From the NCBI RefSeq assembly GCF_015624485.1, contig NZ_CP061378.1:868001-932000 (forward strand): DNA of 64,000 nucleotides, given 5' to 3'. The position numbers were made by a program, and so were the translations under genes. Source of the stretch: Bradyrhizobium genosp. L. Its GTDB lineage: Bacteria > Pseudomonadota > Alphaproteobacteria > Rhizobiales > Xanthobacteraceae. The notes beneath the pieces are model-generated. The model was not told where the DNA came from. It searched no databases and saw only the letters and a list, made by a program, of their open reading frames with translations. Below are positions 25,828 to 34,465 of the stretch, piece after piece. Position 1 is the stretch's first letter, and every line of letters begins with the position of its first letter.

Positions 25828-25900
25828 GATGGGTGGAGCGCAGCGATACCCATCACTCTTGCCGCGAAAGGATGGGTGTCGCTTGCGCTCTACCCATCCT
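25828..25900. repeat. Two Bradyrhizobium-type palindromes
   Basis: Copy A (25828-25854) has arms GATGGGT/ACCCATC; copy B (25869-25900) has arms AGGATGGGT/ACCCATCCT. Both have a similar GC-rich core around GAGCGCAGCG or its complement. They form an extragenic repeat pair between the phosphatase and maf. Confidence 0.6.
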
Positions 25901-26070
25901 ACGGCACTGTATGATTGGCCCTTGTCGCCAGACTGACAAACATCCGTGCTTATGGGGGCACTGTCTTTCGTCGGGGAGCGCGATTCGCGGCCGGTTCCAA
26001 GGTTGTGCAACCATGCCCCATCCGATAGGTTCCGCGCGCATCCGTCCTCCGATTCCAGCCCAAAACCAGC

Positions 26071-26700
26071 ATGCTAGGCCGTCCCAAATTCGTTCTTGCT
26101 TCCGGTTCGCCGCGGCGGCTGTCCCTGCTCAACCAGGCCGGCATCGAGCCTGATGCGCTGCGCCCGGCCGATGTCGACGAGACTCCGCGGCGGGGCGAGC
26201 TGCCGCGTGCCTGTGCCAACCGGCTGGCGCGGGCCAAGGCGGATGCGGCTCTGAAGTCGGTGCAGCTCGACGACGATCTGCGCGGCTCCTTCATCATCTC
26301 CGCCGACACCGTGGTCGCGGTCGGCCGCCGCATCCTGCCCAAGGCCAATCTGGTCGACGAGGCCGCGCAGTGCCTGCGGCTGTTGTCCGGCCGCAACCAC
26401 CGCGTCTATACCGCGATCTGCGTGGTGACGCCGCGCGAGGCGTTCCGCCAGCGCCTAGTCGAAACCCGCGTGCGCTTCAAGCGGCTCAGCGAGGACGACA
26501 TCCAGGCCTATATCGGCTCCGGCGAATGGCGCGGCAAAGCCGGCGGCTACGCCGTGCAGGGCATCGCCGGATCCTTCGTGGTCAAGATGGTCGGCTCCTA
26601 CACCAACGTGGTCGGCCTGCCGCTCTACGAAACCGTGACGCTGCTCGGCGGCGAGGGTTTTCCGATCCGCCACGGCTGGCTCAACGCGGTCGCGGTGTGA
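26071..26700 (+). CDS. maf: Maf-like nucleoside triphosphate pyrophosphatase
   Basis: 209 residues. The Maf signature [12 protein letters not shown] is at residues 9-20, [10 protein letters not shown] follows, then [14 protein letters not shown] (catalytic Asp) and [20 protein letters not shown]. The family hydrolyses non-canonical or modified nucleotides such as dTTP/UTP and m7GTP, as house-cleaning or septum-related enzymes. It is followed 57 bp later by yacG, the common alphaproteobacterial pairing. Confidence 0.93.
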   Translation: MLGRPKFVLASGSPRRLSLLNQAGIEPDALRPADVDETPRRGELPRACANRLARAKADAALKSVQLDDDLRGSFIISADTVVAVGRRILPKANLVDEAAQCLRLLSGRNHRVYTAICVVTPREAFRQRLVETRVRFKRLSEDDIQAYIGSGEWRGKAGGYAVQGIAGSFVVKMVGSYTNVVGLPLYETVTLLGGEGFPIRHGWLNAVAV

Positions 26701-26757
26701 GCCTGTTTCGGCCACCGCGCCCTTGAATTCGCGATTGGTATAAGCTCTGTCCCAGCC

Positions 26758-26940
26758 ATGACCGACCAAGCTGGAAACCGCCCGGCCGCCCCGCGCACCT
26801 GCCCGATCTGCGGCAAGCCCGCCGAGCAGGCCTTCCGCCCGTTCTGTTCCCCGCGCTGCCGCGACGTCGACCTCAACCGCTGGCTGACCGGCCGCTACGT
26901 CGTCCCCGGCCGCGAAGACGACGTCGAGGACGAGGAATAG
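26758..26940 (+). CDS. yacG: DNA gyrase inhibitor YacG, zinc-ribbon
   Basis: 60 residues. The zinc knuckle has CPIC at residues 15-18 and CSPRC at 30-34, then the conserved DVDLNRWLTGRYVVPG and an acidic tail. YacG binds GyrB and blocks DNA binding in E. coli. Length and sequence fit the family well, and the position after maf supports the call. Confidence 0.93.
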   Translation: MTDQAGNRPAAPRTCPICGKPAEQAFRPFCSPRCRDVDLNRWLTGRYVVPGREDDVEDEE

Positions 26941-27082
26941 CGTGATTTTCCAACAAGTTGGGGAAAGCGTCAGCAGCCGGCTGTGCCCGGCGAAGCCTTT
27001 GGCGAAGCCGGGTGGACACGACGCTTCGACCTCTCTATAAACCGCCCGCTCGGCTCACGCCTTTTGAGGCTCTGTCGGGTAT

Positions 27083-27158
27083 GCCCAGGTAGCTCAGTTG
27101 GTAGAGCATGCGACTGAAAATCGCAGTGTCGGTGGTTCGATCCCGCCCCTGGGCACCA
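27083..27158 (+). tRNA. tRNA-Phe(GAA)
   Basis: 76 nt with encoded CCA. Acceptor GCCCAGG/CCTGGGC, anticodon stem TGCGA/TCGCA around CTGAAAA (anticodon GAA) and a TTCGATC T-loop fold cleanly. A decayed integrase fragment lies 85 bp downstream, so this tRNA has been an integration target. Confidence 0.95.
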
Positions 27159-27242
27159 CGCTTCGCCCTGCGGGCTACGCGTGGCGCAGCCTTGCGTAGC
27201 GAGAGCGAAGACGGACTGGCGCAGCGAAGCAGGTGACGCGAC

Positions 27243-27377
27243 GTTCCCCTTAGCCGACGCATGGGAGTTTCTTCAGAGGAAGCGACGGCGCACGGCTTCC
27301 GTGCTTCGACGAGCACGATCCTGAACGAGCGCGGGTTCAATCTGGATCCGGCGCATCTACAATCGATCGAAGGGTGA
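27243..27377 (+). pseudogene. Tyrosine integrase C-terminal remnant at tRNA-Phe
   Basis: The frame reads RRMGVSSEEATAHGFRASTS then TILNERGFN, which matches the His-x-x-Arg box of P4-type integrases. It ends in a stop before the catalytic Tyr, and no upstream domain exists. It is a stub of an integrase that used the adjacent tRNA-Phe. Confidence 0.65.
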
Positions 27378-27546
27378 GCGGGCCAGACTCAGGGCGCGCC
27401 TGGGCCAACCCCCTAGATGGCTTTCGGGCATATAGCTTAACATGAGTCGAGAACCAATCGCCGCGACTTGCGCTTGGTCTTGGAAATTGAATTGCAAGCA
27501 CACTGTAAGAGGTAGCGCCGCCGAACCCGACGCTGCTTCGCGACTA
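27378..27546. other. Intergenic part of the tRNA-Phe island
   Basis: Lower-GC sequence between the integrase stub and the Hint gene. No supported gene. Confidence 0.4.
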
Positions 27547-28191
27547 TCACTTCGCAACAAAACTAAGGCGTTGTTGGAGGGAGGCAAAAAGAGCAACCAG
27601 TCCCAGGCGAGATTCGAGCCTCGAAATTGTTGTTTCTATGAATACACGCGGTGCTCTTGCAACCGTGAATGAATGCGCCACGTAGCCACCTTGCACCAAG
27701 AAAGTGAAATTCTTGTCTACGACGAGATTATAGACGGGCTCACGTTCGCATTCTGTGATCTCCAAAATCTCGTCGAAGTAAGAATCAAGATGGTCATTTC
27801 TTAGGAGCGCCTGTCCAAAGCGCAATTTTCTCACGGTTGTCCATCCGTGATCTTCGGACAACAACGAATGGGATTTGGTCACTCGAAGCGCGCGGCCAGA
27901 TGCGAATCGTATGCTGACAATTTCTCCAGCATCGAAGCGTTGCACTCTCTTGACCGTGCATAATTCCAGTGAGGCCGCCGCCGACGGCTTCGTCCAGACT
28001 CTATCTCCCTTGGAAATCTGTGGAATCGTTTTCATTCCAAATTCCGTCAATATGAGTGTATCGCCAGGGAAACACCCGTGGCTCGGATGGTCACACTGGC
28101 GAACATGCCCATCCCTATACGCGCGCTGTCCAGTGCACTTGTTAGTCTTCGAATCTCGGATATACCCTTTCGGATCGGAATACTTACCCAT
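27547..28191 (-). CDS. Hint (intein-like) domain protein
   Basis: 214 residues; AGGAG before the ATG at 28191 decides the start. Residues 1-39 hold two Cys and two His (KCTGQ, RQCDHPSHG). A Hint domain spans about 40-174: block A CFPGDTLIL starts with Cys40, block B has TKSH at 105-108, and block F YNLVVDKNFTFLVQGGYVAHS ends in His-Ser rather than the usual His-Asn. The N-terminal Cys and TxxH His needed for the N-S shift are present; the missing Asn suggests N-terminal cleavage more than splicing. The last 40 residues are helical. Such bacterial intein-like domains often process secreted or toxin proteins. It lies in an island with lower GC. Confidence 0.8.
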   Translation of the reverse strand: MGKYSDPKGYIRDSKTNKCTGQRAYRDGHVRQCDHPSHGCFPGDTLILTEFGMKTIPQISKGDRVWTKPSAAASLELCTVKRVQRFDAGEIVSIRFASGRALRVTKSHSLLSEDHGWTTVRKLRFGQALLRNDHLDSYFDEILEITECEREPVYNLVVDKNFTFLVQGGYVAHSFTVARAPRVFIETTISRLESRLGLVALFASLQQRLSFVAK

Positions 28192-28510
28192 TTCGGTTCT
28201 CCTAAAAGAAAACGCGGGAAGGTCTAATATTCGATTTTCACGCTGCGGCTCCAGTCGCTCAAGGCCGGGTGAGTTTTGAATACGGCTACTACACCCGGCA
28301 TATTATGATCACTATACAAATATCATTGTTGGCATGGGGCGAGGTTCTACCTATTTGATCCTCGCGGTCACGTATTAGGTTGCGTGCCAAATAGGTGCTC
28401 TTTCCGATCCAACTAGTCGAAGAAATGTCCCCAAATGAGTGCCTGCAGACCTATTGCCGGGGTTCGTAGCAGCCCCCTAGATTGATAAATGTTCGATTGC
28501 GGTGACACTG
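28192..28510. other. Intergenic region in the island
   Basis: 319 bp of AT-richer sequence between the Hint gene and the orphan gene. It should hold the Hint promoter. No gene or clear repeat was seen, apart from a GCGGTGACA/TGTCACCGC inverted repeat at about 28499-28517. Confidence 0.4.
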
Positions 28511-29224
28511 TCACCGCAATTGCGGAGTCTTGTCACCTACAACGAAGCGGTTGTGATGCCGAAGCTTCTTTCTCCGTTTGCGTGGCGGAGCTCGACCGAC
28601 TTCAATCCGGTCTCGTACAATAGCGCTACGGTCCTCGTAATCTGGCTTCGGTAACCGATCGAGCGGCGGCAGCCCTCTTGATCCCAACAATTGGTCTACT
28701 TGGTCCAGCTCTTGCTGTTCTAAATCGCGCTCAATCGCCTGGACGTCCCGCGCCACCTCATGAAGCTGCTCTTGGAGCATGCGCTTCGGAGCGTGCTTTT
28801 CTAGATGGCGTATTTCCTCCAACTTCTCGACGACACGACTGATACGTCCCGGCGTCATGGCACGTTTTGAAACACTGTCGGGCTTCTTTGCCCCTGTCAC
28901 TTTCACGACTTCATTCAGAATTGCGGCTCCATACTTTTCCGCGTCGTGTACTAGCAGATCCACACCTTCTTTGAAGTCTTTGTACTTCGAAACTGCATCA
29001 TACGTTCCCAACAACAGGCCGCCAATGACGGTAATTCGGACGAGCAATGACCCGGCTTCTACAACGACATCGACCTCGACCGCTGGCCCATAAATCTCCC
29101 TGGCAACTCGCGCGGCCGCCGCGTCAATCTCCATACTCAGCCGCTCGAATTCACTCGGGCCAACCTCATATTCCTTAAAACGAATGGACGTCTGCGCCAG
29201 CCTTGCCACGAGGTCCCCAATCAA
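28511..29224 (-). CDS. Orphan hypothetical protein with one hydrophobic segment
   Basis: Up to 237 residues; the frame begins at a TTG (29224) and a GTG a few codons in is an alternative. Residues about 45-80 contain strands and a hydrophobic helix (SLLVRITVIGGLLLGTYDAV), then KYKDFKEGVDLLVHDAEKYG. A Glu/Gln-rich coiled-coil-like region covers about 125-180, and the tail is Arg/Lys-rich (PPRKRRKKLRHHNR). The pattern of a membrane-proximal helix followed by a DFxxG segment recurs in uncharacterised accessory proteins. No family is assigned. Confidence 0.55.
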   Translation of the reverse strand: MIGDLVARLAQTSIRFKEYEVGPSEFERLSMEIDAAAARVAREIYGPAVEVDVVVEAGSLLVRITVIGGLLLGTYDAVSKYKDFKEGVDLLVHDAEKYGAAILNEVVKVTGAKKPDSVSKRAMTPGRISRVVEKLEEIRHLEKHAPKRMLQEQLHEVARDVQAIERDLEQQELDQVDQLLGSRGLPPLDRLPKPDYEDRSAIVRDRIEVGRAPPRKRRKKLRHHNRFVVGDKTPQLR

Positions 29225-29699
29225 TGATCAAATTTGCAGATCGCAGTTTACCGGCACGCCATTGAGCCTATAGGGATTTCATATTGTGCTAGTCGGCTTG
29301 GCTCATTTGCTTTTGTGCAAGGGTCGCAAATCATTGGCGAGCTTGATAGCTTGCGAAGCCGCGAGAGTGCGAGTGTCCAATCACTCACGTATGTCTCCGA
29401 TCGACTTACTGACGCAGTGGTATATCACACTGCCTTACTGCATCTCACGGGCGTAAGGGTAGGACCGCAACGAGGTCAAAACCTAATACTGTGAAAATCG
29501 CTTTATTTCAATACTTTAGAGGGAGTGCGTTGGCGCCCCTAGCGCCGTCAATCATACGGCAGTCCTGATCGGTTCTCTGCACCTATAGCAGCCGTAGCAA
29601 GATGAGCGCAGAGGCATCAGGGATTTTGAGTGTTGCCAATCCCATAGGCCGCCTCTCTCTGAGGCGCTGCTTTCTGCAATCACGCCACACAACGCACCG
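29225..29699. other. Right edge of the tRNA-Phe island, no supported gene
   Basis: An 86-codon plus-strand frame (29234-29494) lacks a ribosome site and recognisable content. GC rises to backbone levels after about 29600, marking the likely island edge. No copy of the tRNA-Phe 3' end was spotted here. Confidence 0.4.
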
Positions 29700-30683
29700 T
29701 CACAGCGGCGCCGGCGGGATCATCCTGGCGAACCACGGCAGCTCCTCGCGCCACAACAGGCACGCGCGCTGCTCCGGCGCCAGGCCGGTCGCGAGCGCTC
29801 TGAGTTGTGCGCGCGACAAGCCGGAGCGTTCGCAGAGGAACGGGCGCAGCGGCGGGCGGGCGAAGTAGTTGTAGAAGATGGCGGCGCGGTCGCGCGCGAC
29901 GGCAGGCTTGCCGCGGTGATAGCGGGTCGCGGGATCGCTGAAGATCACGGTGCCTGCCGGTCCGGTGCAACTCGTCACATCCGCTTCGGTGAAGGCGCGG
30001 CCGAGCCGCGTCTCGAGTTCTTGCTGGGTCAGGATCGGATAGTTGAAGCCCGACAGCGACTCGCTGCCGGGAAAATCCCGATGCAGTATCTCGTAGGGAC
30101 CGCCGTCCGCATCGACGTCGTGGAGATAGACCGTGACCTTGACCATGCGCCGGTCCTCGAAATCGCGATGCCACAGCCGGGTCGCGACCTGCCGGCCGTC
30201 GGCGACCGTGTAGAAGAAGTGCAGGCCGTCATAGGCGACCGGCAGGCCGAGGTAGGTTTCGACGATCCGTAGCAGCCGTCGATCGAGACCCCAGCGGAGG
30301 ATGGAGGGACGCAGCATCAGTTCGTCGCCGCGCGCCAGGATAGTGTAGTGGCGGCGAAACTCACCGCGCGCCGCGCGCACTGCATAGCTCGCCATCAGCT
30401 CGCCGGCCGACGACAGCATGCCGTCGGTGCCGGCAAGCGCCAGCGTCTCGAGCGAGGTGATGAAGACGCCGTCCTGCCGCAGGCCGGCGACGATCTGCGC
30501 CTCCATGTCGGATAATGCCGGCAGCTTCGCTTTGTGTTGCGCGAGCTGCCGTTCGTAAGACAGTGACAGCCGCCGCGCCAAAGCCGGGACGTTGATGAGA
30601 TGCGAGGCGATCTCGGCCGGAAGGCCGCGGGCGCGCCGCGAGAGCCTGCGGTGAAGCGGCGTTTGATCGACGGTGCGGCTCAT
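29700..30683 (-). CDS. Phytanoyl-CoA-dioxygenase-like 2OG-Fe(II) oxygenase
   Basis: 327 residues from the ATG at 30683 (an upstream start at 30755 is open). The iron triad is visible: His172-x-Asp174 in LWHRDFED and His256 in RYHRG, followed by an Arg (about 266) for 2-oxoglutarate. VTVYLHDVDADGGPYEILH between them matches the PhyH jelly roll. Substrate unknown. It is a single gene next to the island boundary. Confidence 0.75.
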   Translation of the reverse strand: MSRTVDQTPLHRRLSRRARGLPAEIASHLINVPALARRLSLSYERQLAQHKAKLPALSDMEAQIVAGLRQDGVFITSLETLALAGTDGMLSSAGELMASYAVRAARGEFRRHYTILARGDELMLRPSILRWGLDRRLLRIVETYLGLPVAYDGLHFFYTVADGRQVATRLWHRDFEDRRMVKVTVYLHDVDADGGPYEILHRDFPGSESLSGFNYPILTQQELETRLGRAFTEADVTSCTGPAGTVIFSDPATRYHRGKPAVARDRAAIFYNYFARPPLRPFLCERSGLSRAQLRALATGLAPEQRACLLWREELPWFARMIPPAPL

Positions 30684-30925
30684 GCGGACGGCTTTTTTGA
30701 CCTCGGTCGACAGGCTCTGCCCGCGACACGCGGATCGGACGGCTGACTGCTTCAACCCAAAGCGCGATGCGATCCCGGTCGGGCCGTCATCGCGCCTTCG
30801 ATGTCATGCTCGCGGATGATCATGTCGGAATGCCGCGCCGAAGTTTTCCGGATCATGTCCGAGAAGCATTCCAACCGGCCCACTCGGAAACAGAGATGTG
30901 GCGGCGGGCGTCGTTGCGCCGAACG

Positions 30926-31285
30926 TCAATTGCGCTGCGCGGTCCAGTAGCCCGCGCATTGCGCGCTGCCGGAGTGGCCGCGCCAGGTGCCGCGGCCGGA
31001 ATTGCCGGAGAGCCGGCCCGAGCCCGCGGCGTATTTCTCATGCACGGTGACGGAAGCGCGGACCGCGCCCGACTTCGCGACATAGCCGCGGAATTTCACC
31101 AGATTGGGATGGGTGACGACGCCGTTGGAGATCTTGACGCCGAAATTGTAGGAGCGATCGCAGTCACCACTTTGGGTGACGAACACGAGGTCCCAGGATC
31201 CGTCATAGGCCGATGCCGCATCGGCCTTAGGCGCCGCGGCAACGAGGCAGCTCACGGCAAGCACGCAAAGCAAAAACCGCTTCAT
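30926..31285 (-). CDS. Small secreted hypothetical protein
   Basis: 119 residues with a signal peptide (about 1-23, ending ADA). The mature part starts AYDGSWDLVFVTQSGDCDRS, with two Cys forming a probable disulfide, and alternates strands ending in RGTWRGHSGSAQCAGYWTA. This layout is common among small periplasmic proteins of Bradyrhizobium-like bacteria; function unknown. Confidence 0.72.
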   Translation of the reverse strand: MKRFLLCVLAVSCLVAAAPKADAASAYDGSWDLVFVTQSGDCDRSYNFGVKISNGVVTHPNLVKFRGYVAKSGAVRASVTVHEKYAAGSGRLSGNSGRGTWRGHSGSAQCAGYWTAQRN

Positions 31286-31377
31286 GGTCGTCTCCCGAAA
31301 AATGCTTATGTAATATCGTCAGGTCTTGATCGGACCAGCGTAGCACAGGTCGGGCCGTTCCGGTGTGACGAAGGATC

Positions 31378-32685
31378 TCACACCAGCGATTCCACCAGCG
31401 CCAGGTAGAGCGCGAACAGAAAGCCGCCGACGGTCGGCAGCACCACCAGCGAGCCGCCTTCGTCGAGCGCGACCGGAATCATCGCATGGGCGACCAGCGC
31501 GAGCACCGCGCCGCCGGCGACGGCTTGCGCGAACACGGCAGCGATCGCTTCGCTGCTGCCGATGAAGGCCTTGCCGGCCACGGCGGCGAGGAGGCCTGCC
31601 AGCAGCACCAGCGACCACAGGCCGTAGATCCGGGCCGGGCGGTAGCCCGCCTTGGTCAGCATCGCAGCCGAGGCGGCGGCTTCTGGAATGCCGCCCAGGA
31701 ACATGCCGAGCATCAAGGTCAGCGACAGATTGCCGAAGCTCGTGAACTTGGCGCCGATCACGAGGCAGCCCGGAATGGTATCGAGGATATTGCCAAGCAC
31801 GATCGCCATGCCGGCGCCGCTCGCGGTCTCGGTCAAGAGCTTGCCGGTCTCATGCCGATGCAGGTCGAGGCTGCGGCTCGCCACTTTCGCCCACAGCGCG
31901 GCATTGGCGCCCTTGGCGCTGAGATTGCTGATGGCGCGCTGATGGCTGATGCGCTGCGCGGCCGCGGCCAGCTGGTCGTCCCTGGCGAGCAGCTGCTCGA
32001 AATCGGCTTTCGCAATTGCAAGCAGCTTGGTGTCCTCGGCGGCGCGGATCGTCGCGGTGCGCGGCTCGCCCGAGAGCAGGGCCATCTCGCCGAACACGGC
32101 GCCCGCGCCGAGCACAGCGAGCGGTGCGCCGTCGCCGGGCGCATCGCCCTTCAGCACCTCGACGCGGCCCTTCGCAACGATGTAGAGGGCATCGCCCGGG
32201 TCGCCGGCACGAAACAGGATCTCGCCGGCCTTCATTTGGTGGTCGCCGATGACGGCGAGGATCGGCTCGATCTCCTCGGCCGGGAGGTGGCACATCAGGC
32301 CGGATTTCGACAACAGCTTGATGCGTTCGCTGTTGTCGGCGTGCTTGCGCGCCAGCGCGAACTCGCGGAACTGGGTGACATAGCGGATCGCCGCGCCCTT
32401 CTTCTCGAGGAACAGCGACGTCGACCAGTAGATGATCGCGCCGGTGGCAAAGCCCGCGCTGATGAAGGCCCAGGCGCCGTGGGCATCGAAATTCTGGTGG
32501 TGCAGCGACTGCGCGCCCTCGTAGGCGAGCTCGATCGCCAGCGCCGAGATCAGCGAGCCCGCGGCAAAGGCGAGCAGGCGCTTGGAGATCGAGAGATGCA
32601 GCCCGATCGCCGCTCCGATCAGGGAGGACGATGTCGTGACCAGGCCGAGCAGCGACGCCATGCCGAGCTGGTAGAGGGACGTCAT
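31378..32685 (-). CDS. ZIP-like membrane protein with internal cyclic-nucleotide-binding domain
   Basis: 435 residues from the ATG at 32685 (MTSLYQLGM). Three hydrophobic segments lie at about 7-30, 36-56 and 72-93. A cytoplasmic CNB domain follows (about 128-245), whose phosphate-binding cassette FGEMALLSGEPRTATI (198-213, with Glu200 and Arg209) is canonical for cAMP/cGMP. Four or five further segments occupy 285-435. Motifs of the membrane part (LAFAAGSLISALAIELA, IPEAAASAAML, HAMIPVALDEGG) resemble ZIP metal transporters, split around the CNB domain. A ligand-gated metal or cation carrier is a reasonable hypothesis; transport itself is inferred. Confidence 0.75.
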   Translation of the reverse strand: MTSLYQLGMASLLGLVTTSSSLIGAAIGLHLSISKRLLAFAAGSLISALAIELAYEGAQSLHHQNFDAHGAWAFISAGFATGAIIYWSTSLFLEKKGAAIRYVTQFREFALARKHADNSERIKLLSKSGLMCHLPAEEIEPILAVIGDHQMKAGEILFRAGDPGDALYIVAKGRVEVLKGDAPGDGAPLAVLGAGAVFGEMALLSGEPRTATIRAAEDTKLLAIAKADFEQLLARDDQLAAAAQRISHQRAISNLSAKGANAALWAKVASRSLDLHRHETGKLLTETASGAGMAIVLGNILDTIPGCLVIGAKFTSFGNLSLTLMLGMFLGGIPEAAASAAMLTKAGYRPARIYGLWSLVLLAGLLAAVAGKAFIGSSEAIAAVFAQAVAGGAVLALVAHAMIPVALDEGGSLVVLPTVGGFLFALYLALVESLV

Positions 32686-33011
32686 CAACTCTTCCGCTGA
32701 AAACGAATGGCTTCGGTGTGGAGATGCCGTTTCACGGCAGCGCGCCGGCCGGCAATGTAGACGTCCGCGTGTGCACAGTTCAACGCAACAAAGTTTGTTC
32801 GCGGCGATGTGGAGGCACCGGCACGTCATAAATCCTTTGCGGGTGGCATGATGGATAGCAGGGCACGGCAATGCGAGCTGGCCGCAGCCTGTCTTGCATA
32901 GGAAAATCATAAGCGGGCCGGGCTACCGGCCTCAATCCGCGCTCCGGTGCCGATATCCCGTGCCGAGCCTGCCGGTGATGACGGCCAATCGCGGATACGG
33001 CTATGCGCCGC
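32686..33011. other. Intergenic region, no supported gene
   Basis: Upstream region of the ZIP-like gene. The frame stays open toward 32910, but that extension is Cys/Arg-rich and not protein-like. No repeat or RNA gene was seen. Confidence 0.4.
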
Positions 33012-34247
33012 TCAGGCCGCCTGCCGCGGCGGCGACCAGACGCCTGATGGCACCGGCTCGGCGGGCAGCAGGGTCTTGCTGGCGACACCGGTCATCGTGG
33101 TCGTGATCTCGTGGATCTCCTGCACCGAACGCTGCATCGAGAAGCGCGGATACATCTCGGTCAGGGTCGCAGCAGTCGCTGCCTGGGCGGTGGCGGGATC
33201 GGCGAGCAGCGCCTCGACGGCGCCGGCGACGCTTGCGGTGTCCTGGCCGAACGTGAAGGGGGCGAGATGCGGCATCTCGGCGGCCGCGAAGCGGTTGGTG
33301 TCGAACACCGGCACGGTGCCGGCGCCGAGCGCGAAGAACACCCGGTCGTGCACCGACAGATCGATGTTGGGATTGAGCGAGACCGCGCCGAGATAGCTGC
33401 CGAGACCTTCGCGCATCGCATCGAACGTCATGGCGCCGAGCACGCGGGCCGGCTTGCCGGCGACGTCGAGGTCGCTCCAGCCGCCGCCGATGATATCGAC
33501 CGGATAATTGGCGAGCATCTCACCCACCGCGCGGGTCCGCACCCCGCGCGTGTAATTGTCGAGCCGGGTCAGGATCACGTTGAACAGGTCGCCGCCCGGC
33601 TTCAGGTAGACCAGATGCTGCTCGGCGACATCGAGGATGATCTTCGGGAACGCGCCGCAGGTCTTGCCTTGGGCCTCAGCGATCGCGTCGAACAGGATGG
33701 TGAACAGCTTTGGCGGCATCGCCTTGCGCCAGTTGCGCTCCATCGCCACCGGATTCCAGCCCGACTTCGCGAACACCAGCCTGCCGTTGCGCTTCTCAGG
33801 CGGCAGCCCGGCGAAGAAGCCGGGATCGGGAATGCCCATATGGGTCGCGAACACGCCGCCATTGGCCCCCAGATAATCGCGGTTGAACTTGGCGTGGTCC
33901 GGAAACACGTAGCCGTGCACGGTATAGCGGCTTTCCAGCGCGTGACGCCGCGAGAAGTAGCAGGGGTGGTCGCAGAACCAGGTGAAGACCGGGATCTCCG
34001 CGACATCCCAGAACAGCCTGCCGTCGCCGGTGGTGATATCGAGCCCGATGCCGGAGAAGCCGAGCGCCATCGTCTCCGCCTTGCGCGGCAGCAGCGCGTT
34101 CATCCGGGCCGAGAAATCCGGCGCCAGCAGGTCGAGCATCTTGACCTCGTGCCCGAGGCGGTCGAGCTCGGCGGCGGCCATCGCCAAAATGCCGCGCAGC
34201 GAATCATAGGTCGTGTTGCTGGAGTACAGGACGCAGATCACGGACAT
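33012..34247 (-). CDS. CgeB-like glycosyltransferase
   Basis: 411 residues. The N-terminal half (MSVICVLYSSNTTYDSLRGI, then PVFTWFCDHPCYFS) has the Rossmann pattern of DUF3880/CgeB-type proteins. The C-terminal half carries the GT-B acceptor block: VDIIGGGWSD, LGSYLGAVSLNPNIDLSVHDRVFFALGAGTV split by short loops, and a trailing helix. Predicted to add a sugar during polysaccharide or surface-glycan synthesis. It is divergent from the UDP-galactopyranose mutase gene, which suggests a galactofuranose-related role; that is inference. Confidence 0.75.
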   Translation of the reverse strand: MSVICVLYSSNTTYDSLRGILAMAAAELDRLGHEVKMLDLLAPDFSARMNALLPRKAETMALGFSGIGLDITTGDGRLFWDVAEIPVFTWFCDHPCYFSRRHALESRYTVHGYVFPDHAKFNRDYLGANGGVFATHMGIPDPGFFAGLPPEKRNGRLVFAKSGWNPVAMERNWRKAMPPKLFTILFDAIAEAQGKTCGAFPKIILDVAEQHLVYLKPGGDLFNVILTRLDNYTRGVRTRAVGEMLANYPVDIIGGGWSDLDVAGKPARVLGAMTFDAMREGLGSYLGAVSLNPNIDLSVHDRVFFALGAGTVPVFDTNRFAAAEMPHLAPFTFGQDTASVAGAVEALLADPATAQAATAATLTEMYPRFSMQRSVQEIHEITTTMTGVASKTLLPAEPVPSGVWSPPRQAA

Positions 34248-34465
34248 GATGGATGGGCCCCCGCCGCTGGACGCTGATCATGCGCGCGGGCTAACGCCGG
34301 CGCCTTGCATGCTTCTCGTTAAACGGGCGCCGCCGCCGTTTCCGGCTCGGAATTATCCGATTGCTAACCATATTTTTCGCCGGAAGTCGGCCTCTCTCGC
34401 GTTCAAGCTTGGTCGGGATTGTCGCGGCGTCAGCTGCCCGGACCGGCGTGCAGGGCGGGGGCCAG

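Noticed and set aside
27442..27672. 76-codon plus-strand frame overlapping the Hint gene
   Set aside because: It is opposite a better-supported gene and has no ribosome site.
29234..29494. 86-codon frame at the island edge
   Set aside because: No ribosome site or recognisable features.
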